A stretch of DNA of 11,718 nt from Kiritimatiellales bacterium. GTDB lineage: Bacteria > Verrucomicrobiota > Kiritimatiellia > Kiritimatiellales > Pontiellaceae. The stretch covers positions 1 through 11,718 of the forward strand of contig WFRA01000342.1 in NCBI GenBank assembly GCA_015486775.1, written 5' to 3'. Positions within the stretch are counted from its first letter, which is position 1. Every line of letters begins with the position of its first letter. The notes beneath the pieces are model-generated. The model made no database searches. It saw only the letters and a program-made list of their open reading frames with translations, and was not told where the DNA came from. The translations under genes were made by a program, and so were the position numbers. Of the stretch, positions 7,817 to 11,718 are shown piece after piece.

Positions 7817-9780
7817 GCGGCCTCCCCAAACGGATTTGAATTGGTTTTCGGCAGATTGCGATACCAAAACCAGTAGAGTCCGGCAGAGCAGACCAGCAGC
7901 AAAGCCAGCGAAACCCAAAATGCAGGCCAAGCTTTCATCATCAGCTGCACCGGGGTCCAGTAGAGCAGGAACTGCCACGGCACCGCAAAAAAGAGTGCAA
8001 TGATGTCATTCCGGTTTTCGCGATCGATGCGGTCGACAACCTGAGGATCAAGCTGCTTTTTATAGGGAGCCCAAACTCCGAATGGACGGGTTGTTTTGTA
8101 GAAACGCAGCAACGTCTCTTCATCCGTTGGCTTGGTGCTGAACGTACCGATCATTGCCCCGACAAACGAACAGGCCAAAATCGAAGGGAAGCTGTACCAG
8201 ACCGGCCACGCAGGAAACAAAACCCGTTGGAGGACAGCCGCAACCATTCCGCCAACCACCCCACCGGCAAATCCATAGCCGTTGAAGCGCCACCAAAACC
8301 AGCGCAACAGGGCCGGCAGCGCCATCCCGCCGCCGAGGCCGCACATGATCCATCCCCAGATGTCATTGATCGATTTGGCATAGTACCCCATCCATAGTGC
8401 CAGTACCACAATAACGATACAGGTTGCATGCGATATCCGAATCAACTCTTTTGTTTCCGCTTTCGGACGGATCAAACGCTGGTAGAAATCCTTCACGAAG
8501 TAAGCGGCCGACATGTTGAGCTGGCTGTCGAAGGTGGACATCGCCGCCGCAATCAGCGCCACGAAAATCAGGCCGCGCACCCCGGCAGGAATACTGTAGT
8601 AGATCACCGCAGGCAGAACCTGTTCCGCATTCACGGCTCCGTGGAAGCTGACCAATCTCAGTTTTTCCGGCCAATCCGCACCCAGCAGCATTTGCAATTT
8701 GGCAATCAGCTCCGGTGCATATTGCTCCGGATGTGCGGCGATCCCGGAAACAATCTGCCCCCAATTGTGCGCCTGCGCTCCGGCCACACTCCCTTTAACC
8801 GCATCGGCGACCTGCACCAGCACGGCGGTGTCGGGAATCATCTCATGAATCAAATGGATCCCTAGAATCACGAAACCGATGATCAGCGGCCAGCGGATGG
8901 CGGAAGTAAGAATCCAGACAAGCGAAAGCGTTCCGCATTCGCGTTCATTGCGTGCACCAAAATAGGTCGGCTTACCCCCCGAGCGGCTCAGCCCAACCAT
9001 TACCGTGAAAAAGAGATAGTAAAAAACCGCCAATGCCATCTGTTCAAAGGCGACATAGGCCTTGGGCATATCCACATGGCCGGGCAACGTGATCTTCGCC
9101 CACTCCGCATTGCCGGACACCGCTTCCGCGAGTGCGCCAAGGGTTGCATGGTTCGGCACCAGTTTAAAGGCGGCAACACTCACACAAATCACCGCCAACA
9201 GGATAAAACAGGACTGGAACAGATCGGTGAACACCACCCCGTAAAAACCAGTCAAGGTCGTGTAGATTGTAGCGATCACAATCATCACCAGCGCGCAGGC
9301 CATCGGGGAATATGGGAAAAAAATCGAGAGGAATAAGCCGGAACCTTTAATAAAATACGCAAGGGAACCAACCGTCCCCACAATAATCGCAAATGCCTGC
9401 AGCAGCCGGGCAATCTCGCCGGTATGCCCCTTGCCAAAACGGAATTCCATCCACTCGGCCACCGTCATGCAGTTTGATCGGCGGTTCCACTTCCCGTGAA
9501 AAACCATTGCAAACGCCATCAAAAGCGCCAAACCGCCACGCACCTCCACATACATCCCCCGCGGTCCCAAAACAAATAGAAGCGAAACCAGCAGCATCGT
9601 GCCGGTCATGTCAAGTTGGGATGCCATCCCGGACATGCCTAGTGCCCACCAGGGGATCGACCGCCCGCCCAGAAAATAGTCATCCAGCCCCTGCGATGCC
9701 TTTTTCTGAAAATATACCGTCAAAACCGCAAGCCCCAAGACATAGCCAGCCATGACAGCCCAATCAATCCAATTAAACAT
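7813..9780 (-). CDS. SSS-family sodium/solute (sugar) symporter
   Basis: This is a 655-residue inner-membrane protein of the sodium:solute symporter family (SSS, TC 2.A.21). It starts with a short periplasmic-type N terminus running into the first membrane segment (WAVMAGYVLGLAVLTVYF), then the family hallmark DDYFLGGRSIPWWALG near residues 33-48, and later GLIFVALIAAAMSTFDSQLN, the conserved sodium-site region of the ninth core helix. I estimate 13-14 membrane segments, with a soluble loop around residues 335-385 and another near the C terminus (FYKTTRPFGVWAPYKK). The substrate cannot be read from the sequence. Its coupling to a GH38 gene suggests a mannose-containing sugar, which is inference. 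The start is ATG 9780, because AAAGGAG lies 8 nt upstream; an in-frame TTG at 9798 would overlap that site. It is the first gene of the operon, behind a promoter and site C. Confidence 0.9.
   Translation of the reverse strand: MFNWIDWAVMAGYVLGLAVLTVYFQKKASQGLDDYFLGGRSIPWWALGMSGMASQLDMTGTMLLVSLLFVLGPRGMYVEVRGGLALLMAFAMVFHGKWNRRSNCMTVAEWMEFRFGKGHTGEIARLLQAFAIIVGTVGSLAYFIKGSGLFLSIFFPYSPMACALVMIVIATIYTTLTGFYGVVFTDLFQSCFILLAVICVSVAAFKLVPNHATLGALAEAVSGNAEWAKITLPGHVDMPKAYVAFEQMALAVFYYLFFTVMVGLSRSGGKPTYFGARNERECGTLSLVWILTSAIRWPLIIGFVILGIHLIHEMIPDTAVLVQVADAVKGSVAGAQAHNWGQIVSGIAAHPEQYAPELIAKLQMLLGADWPEKLRLVSFHGAVNAEQVLPAVIYYSIPAGVRGLIFVALIAAAMSTFDSQLNMSAAYFVKDFYQRLIRPKAETKELIRISHATCIVIVVLALWMGYYAKSINDIWGWIMCGLGGGMALPALLRWFWWRFNGYGFAGGVVGGMVAAVLQRVLFPAWPVWYSFPSILACSFVGAMIGTFSTKPTDEETLLRFYKTTRPFGVWAPYKKQLDPQVVDRIDRENRNDIIALFFAVPWQFLLYWTPVQLMMKAWPAFWVSLALLLVCSAGLYWFWYRNLPKTNSNPFGEAA
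7821..7827 (-). promoter_or_regulatory. Ribosome-binding site of the GH38 gene
   Basis: GGGGAGG lies within the last codons of the symporter gene, 4 nt before the ATG at 7816. With the ATGA overlap it fixes the start and indicates translational coupling. Confidence 0.75.
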
Positions 9781-9788
9781 CCCCACCA

Positions 9789-9795
9789 CTCCTTT
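9789..9795 (-). promoter_or_regulatory. Ribosome-binding site of the symporter gene
   Basis: AAAGGAG lies 8 nt before ATG 9780. It decides against the in-frame TTG at 9798. Confidence 0.8.
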
Positions 9796-9811
9796 CAAAT
9801 TCTCAAACGAG

Positions 9812-9831
9812 CCATTTGATATATCATATAT
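9812..9831. promoter_or_regulatory. Putative regulator site C upstream of the symporter-GH38 operon
   Basis: The 20-bp element CCATTTGATATATCATATAT has the perfect palindrome TGATATATCA at 9817-9826. It matches site B at 18 of 20 positions. It lies just downstream of the predicted transcription start, a typical position for a repressor operator. Confidence 0.6.
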
Positions 9832-9843
9832 ACCCGTGATTCA

Positions 9844-9873
9844 AGTATAAAAAATCCCGAATCAAAACGTGAA
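9844..9873 (-). promoter_or_regulatory. Predicted promoter of the symporter-GH38 operon
   Basis: On the minus strand TTCACG (9868-9873, 4 of 6 to consensus) is followed after 18 nt by TATACT (9844-9849, 5 of 6). Transcription would begin near 9837, a few bases before site C. Confidence 0.45.
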
Positions 9874-9964
9874 GTATCAAGTTTGCGTTCGCTATTTTCT
9901 AAGGCGGCTACGCAGCAGTGAATTAAGAATGGTCGGTCTGCGACAGCCTCTATCGGAAAAAGGC

Positions 9965-10132
9965 CGACACCGCTTCTCCCTCAAGGCCGAGGAGTTTTCC
10001 GCATCCATCCCCATCACCCTGCACGTCTGGAACTTCGCGCTGCCGGAGCGCAACCATCTCGAAACCGCCTTCGGACTCGATGTCGGTGCCATCTTCCGCT
10101 ACCAGAATCTGAAGATCGAGGCCGACAAGCGC
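9965..10132 (+). pseudogene. Truncated internal fragment of a DUF4091/DUF6067 (GH123-like) protein
   Basis: About 56 codons on the plus strand read as a conserved-looking internal stretch: RHRFSLKAEEF, then SIPITLHVWNFALPERNHLETAFGL, then AIFRYQNLKIEADKR. This pattern (VW[DN]F.LP...L.TAFG...) recalls the strand that joins the N-terminal region to the catalytic barrel in large DUF4091/DUF6067 proteins of the GH123-like group, which are normally several hundred residues long. No start codon, ribosome-binding site or downstream part is present. Beyond 10132 the frame continues only as the antisense of the NYN gene. Third codon positions are G or C in 46 of 55 codons, much like the serA side and unlike the symporter side. 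I infer a gene broken by rearrangement. The family assignment is from memory of the motif only. The stretch 9874-9960 shows nothing recognisable. Confidence 0.5.
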
Positions 10133-10142
10133 CGTGGGCGCT
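10128..10142 (-). terminator. GC-rich hairpin after the NYN gene
   Basis: AGCGCC and GGCGCT form a perfect 6-bp stem with a 3-nt loop, starting 5 nt after the stop of the NYN gene. There is no T-run, so its action as a terminator is uncertain. It sits at the junction with the truncated fragment. Confidence 0.35.
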
Positions 10143-10147
10143 CCTCG

Positions 10148-10618
10148 TCAGATTCCATCGGGGAAGAGGTCCCCGAGCTTCGGCTCCTGCCCGGGCGGAG
10201 TGCGCCTGCCGGTCTTCCTTTTCGCCTCCCGCCCGCAGCGTTCCATGAATTCCTCCGACGACATGGTGTGCGCCCCCGCGCTCGAAACGGTGTCGTGCTC
10301 GGCGTGGTCGGAGGTCACCACGAGAATTTTTCCGGGGGTTGGAAATTTGCAGACCAGCCGTTCGATGACCGAGTCGGCCGAGAGGTTGCCCGGCGAAAAG
10401 AACACTTCCAGGCACCCCGACGTCAGCGCGGCATCGCTGCCCGCCTCGCGGCCGTCGAAGACGATCGTGGTCTGCCGCGCCATGCCGAGCGCGGTGGCCT
10501 CGGCCAGGCGCACCAGCCGGTGGCGAGCCGACTGGATGTCCGAACCCAGCATTCGCGCCAGCTCCGGCGCCTTGTGCAGCAGGTTGTATCCGTCGATAAT
10601 GAGCCAGTCGTAGTGCAT
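10148..10618 (-). CDS. YacP-like NYN-domain ribonuclease
   Basis: This is a 156-residue cytoplasmic protein that matches the NYN (PIN-like) domain family typified by YacP/Rae1. Members are ribonucleases; Rae1 of Bacillus subtilis cuts mRNA on the ribosome. The fold's acidic positions are visible: IDGYN at 8-12 (D9), TIVFDG at 51-56 (D55), SADSVIE at 80-86 (D82) and VTSDHAEHD at 101-109 (D104, D109). A basic stretch (REAKRKTGRR) lies near the C terminus. The length is slightly below the family's usual 165-180 residues but the protein looks complete. It starts 26 nt after the stop of serA and has AAAGG just upstream, so the two are probably co-transcribed. Whether it acts exactly as Rae1 does is unknown. 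Confidence 0.8.
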   Translation of the reverse strand: MHYDWLIIDGYNLLHKAPELARMLGSDIQSARHRLVRLAEATALGMARQTTIVFDGREAGSDAALTSGCLEVFFSPGNLSADSVIERLVCKFPTPGKILVVTSDHAEHDTVSSAGAHTMSSEEFMERCGREAKRKTGRRTPPGQEPKLGDLFPDGI

Positions 10619-10644
10619 TCTTGCCTTTGCCCGGCTCCCCGTTC

Positions 10645-11718
10645 CTAGAACTTCACGCAGGAGGCGTGGAGGGCATCGATCTCTTGGGCAATTTTTTCGA
10701 CGAGTGCTTCGTCGACCGCCTGGCTGACCTTGAGCAGGGCAAGGGAGTTTTCGCCGGAAGAATCGTGCGGGTTGCGCATGTCGTCGATGTTGACGCCGGC
10801 CTCGGCGAGGGCGTTGCCGATCATGCCGACCACGCCGGGGCGGTCGCGGTAGATAAAGAGGACGGCCGCGCCGACGGGCTCGAAGTAGAGCTGGTCGAAG
10901 TCGTTGATGCGCGAGATCATCATGTGGCCTTCGGCGACGGTTCCGCGGACGCTGGTGCGCTGGAAGCTGGCGCCGTCGAGGGTGGTGGTGACATCGACGG
11001 TGATGGAGTTTTCGTAGCCTTTGGAGGTGTCGGTCTCGCGGTTGAAGTATTCCACGCCCATCTCCTGGAGATAGGCGAGTGCGGCATCGTAGCCCTGGGT
11101 GCGGTCGAAGTCGTCGCTGAGCGCGGCGACGATCTGGACGAGGAGCCAGTCGCCGAAGGGCTTGAGGTTGCCGTAGAAGCTGGTTTCGATGAGCTTCATC
11201 TTCTGGCTGCCGGCAATGCTGCGGCAGGTGTGGGCGAGGATGAAGGCCAGCTCGGAGTAGGCGCGGTCGAGCCCCTCGGGAATGTCGCGGTTGACGACGT
11301 AGGAGGCGATGCCCTTGTCGTCGTAGTCGATCAGCTGGGTGGCAGAGCGCGAGGCGGCGTTGTAGTTGGCCTCGACGGTGCTGGCGCCGAGATGCGGCAG
11401 CATGATGTCGGCGATGTCGGCCACAGATTTCTCGCCGGCGGCATCCTTGGCATAGACATCGTTGAGGAAGCGCAGCCCCTTGTCGGCCTTGAGCGCACGC
11501 AGGTCGTCTTCGTTAAGAATGCCGGCGCGGGCGCAGTTGACGAGCGTGGCACCATTTTTCATGCGGGCGAAGAGCGACTTGTTGATGATGCCCCGGGTCT
11601 CGTCGTTTTCGGGCATGTGGAGCGAAACATAGTCGCACTGCTCAAAGATTTCTTCGAGGGTGGCGGATTCCGCACCGAGCTCGTAGGCGCGCTCGGCGGA
11701 GAGGAAGGGGTCGAAGGC
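10645..11718 (-). CDS. serA: D-3-phosphoglycerate dehydrogenase, 3' part (window edge)
   Basis: The frame is open to the window edge and gives 357 residues, lacking the N terminus. The enzyme oxidises 3-phosphoglycerate to 3-phosphohydroxypyruvate with NAD+, the first step of serine synthesis. In order one sees the end of the NAD-binding domain (SLHMPENDETRGIIN), the catalytic Arg region VNCARAGILNEDDL (R64 of the visible part), the catalytic His region LPHLGAST (H109), a middle regulatory domain, and a C-terminal ACT domain from about residue 284 (FIYRDRPGVVGMIGNALAEAGVNID). ACT domains in this family bind serine for feedback control. At the usual catalytic Glu position, in DVF..E, this protein reads DVYAKD, so Asp (D92) appears to stand in. 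It is the first visible gene of a likely operon with the NYN gene. A 2-hydroxyacid dehydrogenase of another specificity is possible but less likely, given the full SerA domain order. Confidence 0.85.
   Translation of the reverse strand, partial: AFDPFLSAERAYELGAESATLEEIFEQCDYVSLHMPENDETRGIINKSLFARMKNGATLVNCARAGILNEDDLRALKADKGLRFLNDVYAKDAAGEKSVADIADIMLPHLGASTVEANYNAASRSATQLIDYDDKGIASYVVNRDIPEGLDRAYSELAFILAHTCRSIAGSQKMKLIETSFYGNLKPFGDWLLVQIVAALSDDFDRTQGYDAALAYLQEMGVEYFNRETDTSKGYENSITVDVTTTLDGASFQRTSVRGTVAEGHMMISRINDFDQLYFEPVGAAVLFIYRDRPGVVGMIGNALAEAGVNIDDMRNPHDSSGENSLALLKVSQAVDEALVEKIAQEIDALHASCVKF

Noticed and set aside
7817..7978. N-terminal extension of the GH38 gene up to 7978
   Set aside because: It would overlap the symporter C terminus in another frame. 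ATG 7816 has a strong ribosome-binding site and the GH38 domain starts directly after it.
8428..8865. A 145-codon plus-strand frame
   Set aside because: It is antisense to the symporter gene and has no recognisable features.
9781..9798. TTG start of the symporter at 9798
   Set aside because: The frame from this codon includes the ribosome-binding site that serves ATG 9780.
9869..10648. A 259-codon open frame on the plus strand
   Set aside because: Only the part at about 9965-10132 looks like protein. The start lies in the symporter promoter region and everything after 10132 is the antisense of the intact NYN gene.

Overview
The window looks like an accessory carbohydrate-use locus from a bacterium of the PVC superphylum, most likely Kiritimatiellota or a related Verrucomicrobiota lineage. 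This rests on three things: a PEP-CTERM surface protein with a beta-helix body, a large secreted sialidase-fold/LamG protein ending in a 'LNNLCEYGLGGNP'-type tail of the kind seen in secreted PVC glycosidases, and a Na+/sugar symporter of PVC type. The lineage is an inference, since no rRNA or other decisive marker is present.

Layout. All intact genes are on the minus strand, so the order of transcription runs from high to low coordinates. (1) 11718-10148: the 3' part of a phosphoglycerate-dehydrogenase gene (serA, cut by the window edge), followed 26 nt later by a YacP-like NYN-domain RNase. This part is visibly more GC-rich than the rest. (2) 9965-10132, plus strand: a roughly 56-codon remnant resembling a DUF4091/DUF6067 (GH123-like) protein. 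It has no start, no stop and no remainder, and it stops abruptly at the end of the NYN gene. (3) 9780-5054: a two-gene operon encoding an SSS-family sodium/solute symporter and a cytoplasmic GH38 alpha-mannosidase-like protein, translationally coupled by an ATGA overlap, with a promoter upstream and a hairpin/T-run terminator downstream. (4) 4842-3940: a PEP-CTERM beta-helix surface protein with its own promoter. (5) 3939-3436: an intergenic stretch holding a large hairpin and a coding-like, apparently broken fragment. (6) 3435-4: a 1143-residue secreted multi-domain protein (CBM-like, sialidase fold, two LamG-like domains, C-terminal tail).

How the parts may work together. The symporter operon, the PEP-CTERM gene and the sialidase-like gene each carry a related AT-rich palindromic element in front of them (core TGATATATCA). 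Two copies match at 18 of 20 positions and overlap or abut predicted promoter elements; the third is weaker. The simplest reading is a small local regulon under one repressor encoded elsewhere: a secreted enzyme or binder acting on a polymer, a surface protein of unknown role, Na+-driven uptake of the product, and intracellular processing by the GH38 protein. The substrate is not shown by the sequence.

The most notable point is the GH38 protein. It keeps the zinc-binding His/Asp residues at both ends of the catalytic domain, but an ungapped comparison with the usual 'PDSFGH' motif puts Phe where the nucleophile/zinc-ligand Asp belongs. No RNA genes, CRISPR arrays, insertion sequences or integrases were seen.
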